Assembly: GCF_000296775.1 (NCBI RefSeq)
Contig: NZ_AJLE01000003.1
Coordinates: 124,001-188,000 of the forward strand
Direction of reading: 5' to 3'
DNA length: 64,000 nucleotides
DNA from: Sulfurovum sp. AR
GTDB lineage: Bacteria > Campylobacterota > Campylobacteria > Campylobacterales > Sulfurovaceae
Shown here: positions 16,512-27,006 of the stretch, piece by piece
Position numbering within the stretch: position 1 is the first letter of the stretch
Layout of the letters: every line of letters starts with the position of its first letter
Program-made: the position numbers and the translations under genes
Notes under the pieces: model-generated
Seen by the model: the letters and a program-made list of their open reading frames with translations, nothing else
Told to the model about the DNA's origin: nothing
The model's database searches: none

Positions 16512-16823
16512 ATGGGATTGACATTGATTATTGTGGGATTGGTAATTTCATATTTTTGTTGGGTACAAAAAAGAGAGATAGATTATATTGAGAAAAAAAA
16601 TCATGAAAATGCAATTGGTACAGAAGGTATCATTGATAAGAGAGTAAAAATTCAAACCAAATTGCTAAATAAGGAAAAATTAACCCTATCAGAGGGACTG
16701 AATTGGTATTCATATAATATTATGTATACTGCCCTGAAATGTGGTTTTTATGGTGGTTTTCTTTTGAGTTTTATCGGTCTTGTTCTGTTTATCTCAGTAA
16801 TATTTCATTTTACATTTCGATGA
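16512..16823 (+). CDS. Small two-helix membrane protein, unknown
   Basis: 103 residues. A hydrophobic N-terminal helix (LTLIIVGLVISYFCWV) is followed by a charged middle section (about 22-70) and a C-terminal hydrophobic segment (GFLLSFIGLVLFISVIF). AAAGGA precedes the ATG. The topology suggests an inner-membrane protein with a soluble loop. I recognise no family. Confidence 0.55.
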   Translation: MGLTLIIVGLVISYFCWVQKREIDYIEKKNHENAIGTEGIIDKRVKIQTKLLNKEKLTLSEGLNWYSYNIMYTALKCGFYGGFLLSFIGLVLFISVIFHFTFR

Positions 16824-16958
16824 ACACACAAGGTAGTGTCATAGTATAATAAAACACTTTATATATACTGGTTAACCTTCAATAGAGTAGATTGGAGCCA
16901 TTGTTCCTTTATAAATGGTTAGAGACTGTCAGATAGTACACTGAAAAAGGATTGACCC

Positions 16959-17453
16959 ATGGAAATATTTCAGATAACATTGATATTGGCTACGCTTCTG
17001 TGTTCTCTTGTATCAGGATTTTTATTTGCTTTTGCTGTCGTAGTGATGCCAGGTATAAAAAAGTTGAATGACAAAGGGTTTATCCGTGCTTTTCAGGTGA
17101 TCGATGGCGTTATTCAAAATAATCAACCGATATTCATGCTGGTATGGGTCGGTTCAGTTCTAGTGCTGATCACTTCGGTTGTACTGGGCATAGGAGAACT
17201 CGATAGCATTGGAAGCATTCTCATCATCTCCTCAGCACTTGTCTATCTCTTCGGTGTCCAATTACCAACGGCCACCATCAATGTACCGCTGAACAATAAG
17301 TTACAAACGCTAGATCTCCACACTGAAAGTGAGTCGACATATAAAGCGGCCCGAGAATTGTTCGAAGTACGTTGGAATCGTTGGAACAAGATCAGGACGG
17401 TGTTGTCATGCCTCGTAACCCTACTATTGATCTATCTACTTTTTAGACTATGA
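16959..17453 (+). CDS. DUF1772 (anthrone oxygenase-like) membrane protein
   Basis: 164 residues with four hydrophobic helices. The family pattern is clear: an N-terminal SGFLFAFAVVVMPGI, NVPLNNKLQ near 108 and a closing RWNRWNKIRTVLS helix. Members include fungal anthrone oxygenase-like proteins and many bacterial membrane proteins without known function. AAAGGA lies before the start. It precedes another membrane protein in the same direction. Confidence 0.75.
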   Translation: MEIFQITLILATLLCSLVSGFLFAFAVVVMPGIKKLNDKGFIRAFQVIDGVIQNNQPIFMLVWVGSVLVLITSVVLGIGELDSIGSILIISSALVYLFGVQLPTATINVPLNNKLQTLDLHTESESTYKAARELFEVRWNRWNKIRTVLSCLVTLLLIYLLFRL

Positions 17454-17554
17454 TAGTATGAAGCCCGACAAATGACAGAAAAACGTTCAAAAATGCTCAA
17501 ATGATTCTTAAATTACTTATTTTGAACGTAAATCCAGAAGGAGAAGAGAGTTAG

Positions 17555-18208
17555 ATGTTTATAGGTCACTATGCAGCATGTTTTGCTCTGAAAAAGGTTG
17601 AGAAAAGCGCCTCACTGGGAATGTTGTTCCTAGCGGTACAATTCGTTGACATCCTGTTCTTCCCATTTGTACTTCTAGGGATAGAAAAAATCAATATCAT
17701 CGAAAATTTCACTCAATCAACTCACTTTGAACTGGAATATATGCCCTACACACACAGTCTGCTTGCATCCATTCTTTTAGCGGGTCTTATCTATATCTTG
17801 TATCGAATTGTGTCTAGAGGAAAGAAATCAGTTGCACTGGTAATGGGGATCGCTGTACTTTCGCATTGGTTTTTTGACCTCATCGTTCATACACCGGATC
17901 TACCACTTTGGAGCGATACCTCCACCAAACTTGGTTTTGGACTGTGGAACAATGCCATTGCAACATATACTCTTGAAGCAGTCCTCTTGATCGGGGGACT
18001 GTGGCTCTACCTGAGTGGAACTACAGCAAGATCACCCATAGGAAGATATGGCATGGGTATATTCGTAATGATCCTTCTCTTAGTAAATGCCGTTAATATA
18101 TTTGGGCCACCCTTTGGGAACACTGAAATATCCTTGGCGATATCAGCACTTATAATGTACTTCCTCTTTGCAGGGGTAGCTTATTGGCTTGATGGCGAAC
18201 GTTCATAA
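17555..18208 (+). CDS. Membrane-bound metal-dependent hydrolase-like protein (DUF457/YdjM type)
   Basis: 217 residues, about six hydrophobic helices. Conserved polar residues sit within helices as in the YdjM/DUF457 group: GHYAACFALKK (His5), VQFVDILFFP (Asp near 31), YTHSLLASILLA (His near 67) and SHWFFDLIVHTPD (His, Asp, His near 108-120). These His/Asp residues are thought to bind metal. AGAAGGAGAAGAG precedes the ATG. It ends 34 bases before the stop of SelO on the other strand. Confidence 0.7.
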   Translation: MFIGHYAACFALKKVEKSASLGMLFLAVQFVDILFFPFVLLGIEKINIIENFTQSTHFELEYMPYTHSLLASILLAGLIYILYRIVSRGKKSVALVMGIAVLSHWFFDLIVHTPDLPLWSDTSTKLGFGLWNNAIATYTLEAVLLIGGLWLYLSGTTARSPIGRYGMGIFVMILLLVNAVNIFGPPFGNTEISLAISALIMYFLFAGVAYWLDGERS

Positions 18209-18242
18209 CCATTAAGCATTCAGTCCCTTCTATAATTGAAAA

Positions 18243-19952
18243 TCACGACGAACAGCTGACATGGGATATACCGGCAATTTCAAAGAACTCAGAGGGCTTT
18301 TCTCTATAGTATTTCTCCTCTATCTCTTTAGATTGCTCAGCATAGGGGTTTGTCATCACTTCTTGCAACTCTTTAATCAGTGTATAGTCCCCCTTGGTGG
18401 CTTGTTTATAGGCAGGGACAAGAAACCACTCCCGCAAAGTGTATTTTGGGTTAAAGGCTTTCATTTGCTTAGAAAGATTTTCGCGTGATTCGCTCGTCGT
18501 GGCATCAACGAGCGATCTCCATTTTTCCAGCCACTCCGACCAGCGTTTTAAGATCTTTTCATTGAGTACGGCGTCACCGTAAAAGCTTTTAGTGAGTGGA
18601 GAGATATCCTCAGGGACCGTAGAGAGCTCGCGAAAGAAGATCGTATAATCGACAGAGGTTTCTATCATCAGTTTTACAAGTTCATTGAAAAGTGATGCAT
18701 CAAAGGTTTCTAGTCCAAGCTTGGAAGCCCACATCTTTATCATTTGACCCTGCATGACTTGAGGAAAGCCCTCTCTTATCTCATCTAATTGATCCAGAGC
18801 ATCCTGATTCGACGCCAGCAGTGGTTTCAACGCCAGGCAGAACATAGAAAAGTTACGCTCGGCAGCTTGCGGCTGATTGAGAAATGAGAAGTGAACACCG
18901 CCACCCGTCCATGGCTGATATCTCGGGTCAAACATATCGATAAATCCAAATGGTCCATAATCAAGAGTAAATCCACCTGCCGCACAGTTGTCACTGTTGA
19001 AGTTCCCCTGGCAATAGCCCACGCGTATCCAGTTTGCCACCAGTGCAGTGAGTCGACTTCGGAACGCTTTTGCTAGCAGGATCACTTTTTCTTGGATAGG
19101 TAAATGCTTGTCAATGACGTCACTGTACTCACGATCGATCAGGTGTAACACAATCTGTTCAAGCTCTTCGATCGCTTTTGGATGTTCCTTTTTACGTGCA
19201 CGCCGTCCGAAAAGTTCGAGTTGACCCACCCGTAGAAAAGAAGGTGCAACCCGTGTGGTAATAGCAACAGCCTCTTCGATCATCACTTCAGGGTCTCTTG
19301 AGTACGATCCATTGGTAAACCATGGCCGCCTTACTGTCTCTGTTTTTGAAGTGTACAGACTCAAAGAGCGTGATGTCGGCACACCCAGGGCATGCATATG
19401 CTCTTGTGCCAAAAACTCACGAATACTTGAACGCAAGACGGCACGACCATCAGCACCCCTGCAGTAAGGTGTTCTACCGCCACCTTTAAGCTGCATCTCC
19501 CATCGATTCCCGTTGATCACCGCTTCGAGGATGGAAATGGCGCGACCGTCACCATATGCATTACCTGTTCCAAATGGACACTGCTCATAGTATTCGGAGC
19601 CATAAATGGAAAGTGCATAGCCTGTAGCCCAACCCATACGACTCATCGGTTCTGGCAGCTGCGAGCTATCGCCTGAGAACATACGGATAAAATCCTCTGA
19701 TGTTGCCAAAGCGTCGCTAAAACCAAGTTCGTGAAAGAAGTTCTCACTGTGCGCAATGTACACAGGCTCTTCGATAGGTGTAGGGTTCACAGGGACATAA
19801 TGTCCAGAGAAGACTTGTCGCGGTGTGTGATCAACTCCGTCTGAAGTTGCCTCTGGATCAGTGTTTAACGTCTCCATGAGTGAATAATCCACCAACGCTG
19901 CAAGATCGTCGAGCGTCTCTACCGTTGCAGAGGTATTGTTTGTATCTTTCAT
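18243..19952 (-). CDS. selO: Protein adenylyltransferase SelO (YdiU/UPF0061)
   Basis: 569 residues of the SelO pseudokinase family, which transfers AMP to protein Ser/Thr/Tyr residues and is linked to oxidative stress. Signatures: [16 protein letters not shown] near 50, [11 protein letters not shown] near 135, [27 protein letters not shown] near 155-185 and [28 protein letters not shown] near 320 (active-site Asn and DYG metal motif). The C-terminus ends HVSCSS, so a cysteine rather than selenocysteine is near the end. It is longer than the roughly 480-residue E. coli protein. Single gene. Confidence 0.92.
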   Translation of the reverse strand: MKDTNNTSATVETLDDLAALVDYSLMETLNTDPEATSDGVDHTPRQVFSGHYVPVNPTPIEEPVYIAHSENFFHELGFSDALATSEDFIRMFSGDSSQLPEPMSRMGWATGYALSIYGSEYYEQCPFGTGNAYGDGRAISILEAVINGNRWEMQLKGGGRTPYCRGADGRAVLRSSIREFLAQEHMHALGVPTSRSLSLYTSKTETVRRPWFTNGSYSRDPEVMIEEAVAITTRVAPSFLRVGQLELFGRRARKKEHPKAIEELEQIVLHLIDREYSDVIDKHLPIQEKVILLAKAFRSRLTALVANWIRVGYCQGNFNSDNCAAGGFTLDYGPFGFIDMFDPRYQPWTGGGVHFSFLNQPQAAERNFSMFCLALKPLLASNQDALDQLDEIREGFPQVMQGQMIKMWASKLGLETFDASLFNELVKLMIETSVDYTIFFRELSTVPEDISPLTKSFYGDAVLNEKILKRWSEWLEKWRSLVDATTSESRENLSKQMKAFNPKYTLREWFLVPAYKQATKGDYTLIKELQEVMTNPYAEQSKEIEEKYYREKPSEFFEIAGISHVSCSS

Positions 19953-20170
19953 AGATTTTCCTTCTTTTAAAAACGTACAGACATTTTCATATTACAACAG
20001 CCGTCTCTATAGTTAATCCAGCTGCTAACTCAAATCTTCATCTTTGTTCGCCACTATATCAAATGAAACATAATAATAGATGAAGCAAAGGATAAATTTG
20101 GCAGAGTTAAAGATTGGTTAGTCTGAAAGTATGTGTTTTAGGGGAGTATAAGAAGGTTGATTAAATTAAG

Positions 20171-20255
20171 TGGTGCGGATGAGAGGACTCGAACCTCCAC
20201 GCCGTAAAGCACCAGATCCTAAGTCTGGCGTGTATACCAATTTCACCACATCCGC
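20171..20255 (-). tRNA. tRNA-Leu (anticodon TAG)
   Basis: A complete class II tRNA on the minus strand. The acceptor stem is GCGGATG/CATCCGC, the D-loop reads GGTGAAATTGGTATACACG, the anticodon loop CTTAGGA gives TAG, there is a long variable arm, the T-loop is GTTCGAGTC, discriminator A and an encoded CCA (20171-20173). Confidence 0.95.
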
Positions 20256-20394
20256 ATGTGATTATTACAACAAAAGTGTATTTATTTAACTTCTATATCG
20301 AATGATACAAAAATTAGACTTTTGTTCAAATAAGTAAAAGACTAAAATATTTCAAAAAAGTGATTTGTTCGTGATGTATTAGGAATTTATTAAG

Positions 20395-20420
20395 TGGCGG
20401 ACAGTAAGGGATTTTAAATA
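20395..20420 (-). repeat. att-like tRNA-Ser 3'-end repeat, copy B (short)
   Basis: TGGCGGACAGTAAGGGATT matches the left end of copies A and D and then diverges. It lies 146 bases ahead of an integrase N-terminal remnant and on the left side of the metal-efflux operon. Confidence 0.5.
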
Positions 20421-20565
20421 ATCTATTTCCTATCTTTTCTTAAACTTTCCCAGATAACCTTATAAAGCCCTAAAAATAGGACACTTTATAAGTAACATAT
20501 TACCCAAACTTTCATCTAATAGTCTTATGTTTCATAAAAATTGGTTGCCAAAATGAGGGTTGTAA

Positions 20566-20658
20566 ATGGCACGTATTAAGTCAAAGAAGTATGCAGGAGA
20601 TTTAATCCTGATCAAATTTTTAGAACGGCATAATCAAAGCAAGAAATTATCAGTTTAG
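20566..20658 (+). pseudogene. Remnant of a tyrosine-integrase N-terminus
   Basis: The frame starts MARIKSKKYAGDL, which resembles the opening of phage-type tyrosine recombinases of this group (MA+I+SKKYxGVY...). After about a dozen residues the resemblance ends, and the frame stops at 30 codons, 47 bases from the end of cusA on the other strand. Together with att-like copy B it looks like the left end of an integrated element that has lost its recombinase. The assignment rests on a short match. The remainder of 20256-20705 shows nothing else. Confidence 0.45.
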
Positions 20659-20705
20659 TGCTGGTCTACTTATTGGAGATGGGTACACTTATATACAATT
20701 AAAAA

Positions 20706-23700
20706 CTACTGTTTAGCTTTACCTTCATCTCTCTTTGCTAACAAAATTTTTCTATGTTCAAAGTACGAAAAAACTATTGGTACAACAAACAAACTAATTA
20801 ACTCTACCAGCATTCCACCAAGTGTTGGTATAGCCATTGGTTTCATTACTTCACTACCAGTGCCTGTCGACCACATTATAGGTAGTAATGCTGCAACAGT
20901 TGTTGTAGTTGTCATAAGAAGTGGTCTTATTCTTCTCGAACTTGCCTCAATAATAGTCTCTTTTAATTCATTCCAATTATCAGGTGTATTTTTCTTCATT
21001 GATTGTTGTAAATATGTCATCTTAATAACACCATCATCAACAGCTATTCCAAAAAGAGCGATAAACCCTACCCAAACAGCTACAGAAGTATTAAAACCAC
21101 CAACCCATAAAAGAATTAAACCTCCTGCAAATGCAATAGGAACTGCAGAGAATACAATTACTGCGTTTCGTAAACTTTTTATACCAAAATATATAATCAC
21201 TAAATTGATAAACAATGCCAGTGGCATTAAAACCATCAATCTATTATTAGATCTGACTTGATTTTCATATTGACCTGCCCAAACTATTGAATAGCCTTCT
21301 GGCAAGTTAATCTTATCAATTTTATTTTTTGCCTCTTCTACAAATCCAATTAAATCACGGCCTCTTACATTAAGTAAAACCAGTGATCTAAGCATTCCAT
21401 TTTCTGACTGAATAACAGACGGCCCTGTTACTACTTGGACATTAGCAAGCTCAACAATTGGTATATGATGTCCTAATGGACTAGGAACAAGGACTTTTTT
21501 TAATTCATCAATTCTATTTCGAAGTTCTTTTTTATATCGTACTCGTATAGAGTATCTATCTCTACCCTCATAAAACTGTCCAATAGTCATACCACCCACG
21601 GCTGTTTGAAGAATTTTATTTATTGTTCCTGTATTTATTCCATATCTGCTTGCTGCTATTCGATCTATATCAAATTCTATATATGGTTTACCCGTAATTT
21701 TTTCTGCATAAACACCATATGCTCCACTAATTTTTTCAACTTCTTTACCTATTTGTGCTGATATTTCCTCTAATGTTTTTGAATCATCACCAAAGACCTT
21801 TACACCAATTTGTGTTTTAATACCTGTTGATATCATAGAGATTCTATTTTCAATAGGAAACAACCATGCATTTACAAGTCCAGGAACTTGAAGTTCTTCA
21901 TCAAGCTCATTCATAATGTCATAAATAGAAATACCATCAGGCCATTCATTTTTGGGAACTAACTTTACTACTGTCTCAAACATAGAAATTGGCGCAGGGT
22001 CTATGGCGGTATCAGCCCTTCCTAACTTTCCTATTGCGTCAGCCACAAGCGGATGTTCTTGAAGCTTTTTATCTATATAAGCCAATATTTCTCGTGCCTT
22101 AGTCATACTCACATCAGGTGTCGTAACTGGCATGTATAAGATTTCACCCTCATTCAATGATGGCATAAACTCTTTTCCTAATTTAGAATAAGCAAAGCCT
22201 CCCAAAAGTAATATTATTATAGGTAGAGTTAAAAAAAGTTTTCTATGTTCCAGCATCCAATGAAGTATCGGAATGTAAGTTTTTACAATCGTATTACTTA
22301 CAGGGTTTTTTTCAATTGGTTTCAAATTTCCTTTTAGAAAATAGACTGCTAAGGCAGGTACTAAGACTATCGCAACAGTAACTGAACCGAACATAGCAAG
22401 GGTTTTTGCCCAGGCTAAAGGACCAAAAAGCTTTCCTTCACTATCTTCCAAACCAAAAACTGGTAAAAATGTAACTATGGTTGTAGAGACTGCAGTTAAA
22501 ATTGCAGGGCCAACTTCACGGGATGCCTTTACAATTATTTCAACTCTGTCTTCTTTTGAGACATTGGGGTTTTGAGCTAAATTAGCATATATATTTTCAG
22601 TCATTATGATACCCATATCAATCATCGAACCAATGGCAATGACCAATCCAGATAAACTCATTACATTTGAATCTATTTCTAATAATTTCATAAGAATGAA
22701 ACTAATACCGACACCTAGTGGAAGTGTCAATGAAACAAGTACAGAGGACTTGAAATGTAATAAAAACAACATAATTACAATAATAGAAATAATAATTTCT
22801 TGTGTTAAAGCAGAATAGACTGTACCAATAGTTCTTTCTATAACTTCTGTTCTATCATAAAAAGGTACTAATTCAACTCCCTTTGGCAATCCTTTCTTTA
22901 CAATTTCTAATCTAGTTTTAACATTATCAAGAACCTCCTGAGGGTTCTCTCCATAACGCATGGTAACTACTCCACCAACCGATTCTATACCATTTTTATC
23001 AAGAGCGCCCCTTCTGAAACCTGCCCCTATCTGAACGCTTGCTAAATCTTTTACTCTTATAGGAGAATTGTTCTTAACAGCTACAACGACATTTTCAATA
23101 TCACTAATGTTTTTAAAAAAACCTTTTCCTCTAACAATAAATTCTCTATCACCCTCTTCAATAACTTCAGCACCTACATCAATATTACTATTTTGAATCG
23201 CTTTTACAAGTGTGGAAAAATGGACATCATAAGCAAAAAGATTATTAGGATCGACATCAATTTGGTACTCTTTGACAAACCCACCTATGCTAGCTACTTC
23301 ACTTACACCTTTTACCCCTTGAAGTAAATAACGAACATAAAAATCCTGTAACGACCGAAGTTCTGCTAAAGATTTTGGATGTTTACTATCTTTTTTATTT
23401 TCAAGTGTGTACCAAAACACCTGTCCAAGACCGGTTGCATCTGGTCCCATAGTTGGAGTAACTTCAGAAGGTAGTTCAGAAGTAGCCGTTGAAAGTTTTT
23501 CTAAAATACGACTTCGACTCCAATAAAAGTCAATATCATCCTCAAAAATAACATAAATGATAGAAAAACCAAATGCAGAACTAGCACGAATATTTTTGAC
23601 TCCAGGAATCCCTTGCATCATTACACTTAAGGGATATGTTATCTGTGCTTCAACATCTTTGGGTGAACGACCTGGCCATTTTGTAAACACGATTTGCTGG

Positions 23701-23834
23701 TTTTCTCCAATATCAGGTATTGCATCAATGCGAGCTGTATTCAAGCTAAACACTGACAATAACCCAATAATTACAAAACCTATGACAACCATTGCACGAT
23801 TTCGAATAGCTAATTCAATTAAATTTTGAATCAT
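20706..23834 (-). CDS. cusA: Heavy-metal efflux RND pump, CusA/CzcA family
   Basis: 1042 residues, the usual length for an HME-type RND transporter. N-terminal MIQNLIELAIRNRAMVVIG helix 1; periplasmic domains with KWPGRSPKDVEAQITYPL and ATGLGQVFWYTLE; a central helix group with SMIDMGIIMTENIYANL (acidic TM4 proton-relay residue); a second half with GKEFMPSLNEGEILYMPVT near 560 and PLALFINLVIIYFG plus GIAVDDGVI helices. It drives metal export from the periplasm across the outer membrane with proton motive force. Gene order CusC-CusB-CusA on the minus strand, 9 bases after cusB. The CPM-type HMBD on the partner suggests Cu/Ag, but Co/Zn/Cd remains possible. Confidence 0.92.
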   Translation of the reverse strand: MIQNLIELAIRNRAMVVIGFVIIGLLSVFSLNTARIDAIPDIGENQQIVFTKWPGRSPKDVEAQITYPLSVMMQGIPGVKNIRASSAFGFSIIYVIFEDDIDFYWSRSRILEKLSTATSELPSEVTPTMGPDATGLGQVFWYTLENKKDSKHPKSLAELRSLQDFYVRYLLQGVKGVSEVASIGGFVKEYQIDVDPNNLFAYDVHFSTLVKAIQNSNIDVGAEVIEEGDREFIVRGKGFFKNISDIENVVVAVKNNSPIRVKDLASVQIGAGFRRGALDKNGIESVGGVVTMRYGENPQEVLDNVKTRLEIVKKGLPKGVELVPFYDRTEVIERTIGTVYSALTQEIIISIIVIMLFLLHFKSSVLVSLTLPLGVGISFILMKLLEIDSNVMSLSGLVIAIGSMIDMGIIMTENIYANLAQNPNVSKEDRVEIIVKASREVGPAILTAVSTTIVTFLPVFGLEDSEGKLFGPLAWAKTLAMFGSVTVAIVLVPALAVYFLKGNLKPIEKNPVSNTIVKTYIPILHWMLEHRKLFLTLPIIILLLGGFAYSKLGKEFMPSLNEGEILYMPVTTPDVSMTKAREILAYIDKKLQEHPLVADAIGKLGRADTAIDPAPISMFETVVKLVPKNEWPDGISIYDIMNELDEELQVPGLVNAWLFPIENRISMISTGIKTQIGVKVFGDDSKTLEEISAQIGKEVEKISGAYGVYAEKITGKPYIEFDIDRIAASRYGINTGTINKILQTAVGGMTIGQFYEGRDRYSIRVRYKKELRNRIDELKKVLVPSPLGHHIPIVELANVQVVTGPSVIQSENGMLRSLVLLNVRGRDLIGFVEEAKNKIDKINLPEGYSIVWAGQYENQVRSNNRLMVLMPLALFINLVIIYFGIKSLRNAVIVFSAVPIAFAGGLILLWVGGFNTSVAVWVGFIALFGIAVDDGVIKMTYLQQSMKKNTPDNWNELKETIIEASSRRIRPLLMTTTTTVAALLPIMWSTGTGSEVMKPMAIPTLGGMLVELISLFVVPIVFSYFEHRKILLAKRDEGKAKQ

Positions 23835-23843
23835 CTTACATCC

Positions 23844-25139
23844 TTAATGATTGTGTATCATTTCTGTAGTTGTTTTCATATCTTCATAACCACCAAAAAG
23901 TTGTGCTTGAGCATCTAAAAGAAAGTTACCTTCAATAACGACTTCCTCATTTTTTATTAAACCATTTTTTATTTCTATATAACCTTCAGACTCGTATCCA
24001 GTCAGTACAGCTTTTGCTTGAAAAGTTCTATTGTTTACTTTAACCCACACAACTTTTCTCTTTCCCGTATCAATAATTGCTGTTCGTGGCACTACTAAAG
24101 ATTTACCATCCATTTCTATATTTAACACTGCATTTGCCACCATACCTGGTCTTAACTTACCCAAATCATTTTTTATCGTTGCTCTTACTTTTAATGTCTT
24201 AGATTTAATATCTAAAAATGGGTTTATAAAGTCAATATAACTAACTAATATTTCCCCTGGTAAAGCACTAAACATTAAGTCGATTTTTTGACCAATTTTA
24301 ACTAATGATGCATCACTCTCATAAACATCCATCTCTACCCAAACATCTTTTAAATCCCAAAGTTCAAAAAAGTTTTCCCCCTCTTTAAAGTACTTTCCTA
24401 CTATTGCATTCTTTGTTATAACAACACCATTTGTATTTGCATGGATAGTAATAGTACGAGGCACTTTTCCATTTTTATACCAATTATCATATTGAAACTT
24501 TTTGATACCCCATAGACTAAGCTTTTTTTCACTTTCATCTAACATCTCTTTAAACAAGTTATCCTTATCTAATTCATAGCTTTTTCTAGCTATTAAATAC
24601 TCTTCACCAGCAGTTATCAATTCAGGACTGTACAAATCAATAACAGGGTCATTAATCCTTACAAAGCTTCCTGTTGATTTTACATACACTTTTTCAACAC
24701 GACCTTTCACTCGTGCAGGTATCTTACTTTCTGTTTGTTCAGATTGAAGTACTAAACCTAACAGCCTTATCTTCTTTGTCATTTTCATCTCACTTACAGG
24801 GAAAAAATCAGGTTTAAAGTGTTTCAACTGTGCTTTTCTGAGTTTTACATTAGCTACTACTTTTTCAGCATTTTGACTTAAATGTTTTTTGTCTGAATGT
24901 TGTACATCAGATGCATTTAGCATTTCACCATCAATTTCAATTTTTGTTAAATTCATATGACATATAGGACATTTACCTGGCTTCTTTTCTCGTATCTGAG
25001 GATGCATAGAACAAGTATAATAAACATCAGTATGATTATGTAATTCTAAATTATCAGTAGATGCGTATAATATATTTAAGCAAACACTTATATTCAATAA
25101 AATTACAAACATTAGTATATTTTTAAAAAATCTATTCAT
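23844..25139 (-). CDS. cusB: RND periplasmic adaptor CusB with N-terminal heavy-metal-binding domain
   Basis: 431 residues. A signal or anchor segment (FKNILMFVILLNISVCLNILYA) is followed by a heavy-metal-binding domain, YTCSMHPQIREKKPGKCPIC with HMNL, at about 40-68 (the Cys/Met/His set of the HMBD family). The membrane-fusion core follows: AKVRGRVEKVYVKSTGSFV lipoyl half, a helical hairpin near 165-225, then beta-barrel and membrane-proximal domains with VVPRTAIIDTGKRKVVWV. It bridges CusA and the outer-membrane channel and can hand metal to the pump. It overlaps the upstream tolC-like stop by 8 bases, so translation is probably coupled. Confidence 0.9.
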   Translation of the reverse strand: MNRFFKNILMFVILLNISVCLNILYASTDNLELHNHTDVYYTCSMHPQIREKKPGKCPICHMNLTKIEIDGEMLNASDVQHSDKKHLSQNAEKVVANVKLRKAQLKHFKPDFFPVSEMKMTKKIRLLGLVLQSEQTESKIPARVKGRVEKVYVKSTGSFVRINDPVIDLYSPELITAGEEYLIARKSYELDKDNLFKEMLDESEKKLSLWGIKKFQYDNWYKNGKVPRTITIHANTNGVVITKNAIVGKYFKEGENFFELWDLKDVWVEMDVYESDASLVKIGQKIDLMFSALPGEILVSYIDFINPFLDIKSKTLKVRATIKNDLGKLRPGMVANAVLNIEMDGKSLVVPRTAIIDTGKRKVVWVKVNNRTFQAKAVLTGYESEGYIEIKNGLIKNEEVVIEGNFLLDAQAQLFGGYEDMKTTTEMIHNH

Positions 25140-26331
25140 CGAACAAGTCCCCTTTTATATACTTTAAAGATACTCGTTCAAGATCTCTCTTTGACTCAAG
25201 GGCTACTTTTCTTAAAAGAATATTTTGTAGATTCAATTCACTCTGTAAAAGTTCTATATAGGTAGCCTTCCCAACTCCATAAGATTTTGAAATAATCTTT
25301 CTGGCATCTATTGCGAATCCAATTATTTTATTATTCAATACATTTAATTCACTGTTTAATTTTTTGATTTCCTGCGTTTTAAGCATAATGTCTCTATTTT
25401 TAGACTTTTTATACACTTCGTACTCTTTCAATGTTTTAGATTCTTCATACAGAGACTTACTATAATTTGATGACTTTTTATCAGAAAATGGCAATGGAAA
25501 ACTAATAGATACGCCAATAAAGTCTCCAACCATATCTATATTTGATCGCTGTGTATAGTTTAGCGAAATGGTTATATCAGATATAAGATCTAAACTTGAT
25601 GCTGTTATAGCGTGTTGTTTTGCTTTTACTTTTTCTTGAAACTCAAGTTCTCTATAATCTATATTATCTGTTGAAAATGTATCTAAAGAGTTCCATGGAA
25701 TAGACTTTTCTTCGATTTCAGAATGACCTGTCAAGTATTTAATTTTTTCCTTAATTTTAGAGAGCTCATGTTTTTTATTACTAATTATATTATCCAGTTC
25801 AAAGCTTCTAATTTGAATTTCCAGTATAGCTTGCTGTGTAACTTTTCCCATCGTATATAATCGACTGCTTACTTTGAGGTTTTTTTCAATCCAGTCTTTA
25901 TTATTTTCTAAAATAATAAGTTCATCAGATAATTTTCTATTTTCTATTAAAATATTCCAAAAATTTAAGATTAAAAGCTCTTTTTGGTTTTCTATATTAT
26001 ATCTATATGCTTGCGATAGACTTTCTAAGGCACTCTTTTTTACTTCATATTTATTAGTCAATGGTATTTTCTGAGATACGCCAAAGTCAATTCCGGTCAT
26101 TGGGGTTTGATCATTAGCCAACGTATCAATTGGATAGTTTTTCGCTGCAATTTTAAAAACAGGGTCACCCCATGAACCCTTACTTTTTGCTTCTTCTTGA
26201 ATAGCTCTAACTTTAAAGTTTCCAGATTGTATCACTTCATGCTCTTGAATCTTTTCAAGTGCATCACTATATGTTATCGCTTGTACACTAATACTTGAAC
26301 AAAATAAAAGCACTAATGTAAATTTAATCAT
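25132..26331 (-). CDS. Outer-membrane TolC-family efflux channel (CusC-like)
   Basis: 399 residues from the ATG at 26331 (GGGAGAA upstream), with signal peptide MIKFTLVLLFCSSISVQA. The rest is long alpha-helical coiled coil with two internal halves typical of TolC channels: YSDALEKIQEHEVIQ and GIDFGVSQKIPL...KKSALESLSQAYRYNIEN, then VGDFIGVSISFPLPFSDKK near 280 and GKATYIELLQSELNLQNILLRK near the end. First gene of the efflux operon; it overlaps the next gene by 8 bases. No regulator is found in the operon. Confidence 0.85.
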   Translation of the reverse strand: MIKFTLVLLFCSSISVQAITYSDALEKIQEHEVIQSGNFKVRAIQEEAKSKGSWGDPVFKIAAKNYPIDTLANDQTPMTGIDFGVSQKIPLTNKYEVKKSALESLSQAYRYNIENQKELLILNFWNILIENRKLSDELIILENNKDWIEKNLKVSSRLYTMGKVTQQAILEIQIRSFELDNIISNKKHELSKIKEKIKYLTGHSEIEEKSIPWNSLDTFSTDNIDYRELEFQEKVKAKQHAITASSLDLISDITISLNYTQRSNIDMVGDFIGVSISFPLPFSDKKSSNYSKSLYEESKTLKEYEVYKKSKNRDIMLKTQEIKKLNSELNVLNNKIIGFAIDARKIISKSYGVGKATYIELLQSELNLQNILLRKVALESKRDLERVSLKYIKGDLFDE

Positions 26332-26352
26332 TCCCTTTTCTCCCAACATTTC

Positions 26353-26372
26353 TATAATACTTAAGTATTATA
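26353..26372. promoter_or_regulatory. 20-bp perfect palindrome upstream of the efflux operon
   Basis: TATAATACTTAAGTATTATA, centred about 32 bases before the first start codon. The position suits an operator for a dimeric metal-responsive repressor. The regulator is not in the window. Confidence 0.45.
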
Positions 26373-26628
26373 TATTTCACATGTGCAAAGAGTGTGTAGA
26401 GCTTTTTAGTGTTTATGAATTTACAATTGCAACTATGACAATTTAGCCCCACGTTTTTTGCATTAGGCCATTTTTACATACAAGGAAAGACTATATGGTT
26501 ATAAAATTGTTGATGATCATGTAAAGAACTATGGTATCACATAGGTATCACTTTTACATAGAATAAAAAACTTAAATTGGTTATATTGTCTTAAAAATAG
26601 GGCTATATTAGGCTTTATAAGGATTATA

Positions 26629-26754
26629 TGGCAGAGAGGAAGGAATTCGAACACAAGATTAAATTCCTTAAATGTCCTATTTTAGAGTATACATAAATTA
26701 AATAGTTAGCTGTTGGCATATAATAAACATACATATTGGGCAGAATCTGCCATA
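26629..26754 (-). repeat. att-like repeat, copy C (long)
   Basis: Starts TGGCAGAGAGGAAGGAATTC, continues with the AACACAAGATTAAATTCCTT block and TGTTGGCATATAATAAACAT, and ends at the near-palindrome GGCAGAATCTGCC. It aligns with copies D and E over about 110-125 bases. It closes the metal-efflux block on its right side. Between 26373 and 26628 I see nothing. Confidence 0.65.
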
Positions 26755-26903
26755 TACCACTTTATGTTCTAAGTCTAAAATCCTTCCCATATGTATATAT
26801 TTATTCTTAGTTAAGTTTATATGGATACAATGAAAATCTATTTTGTAGCCTTCACTAATCTATAATTTAATCAAACATACTTAAATATTTCAATATTTAT
26901 TAT

Positions 26904-26980
<77 letters not shown>

Positions 26981-27006
26981 ATTACATTAAAACACAAGGA
27001 GAAAAT

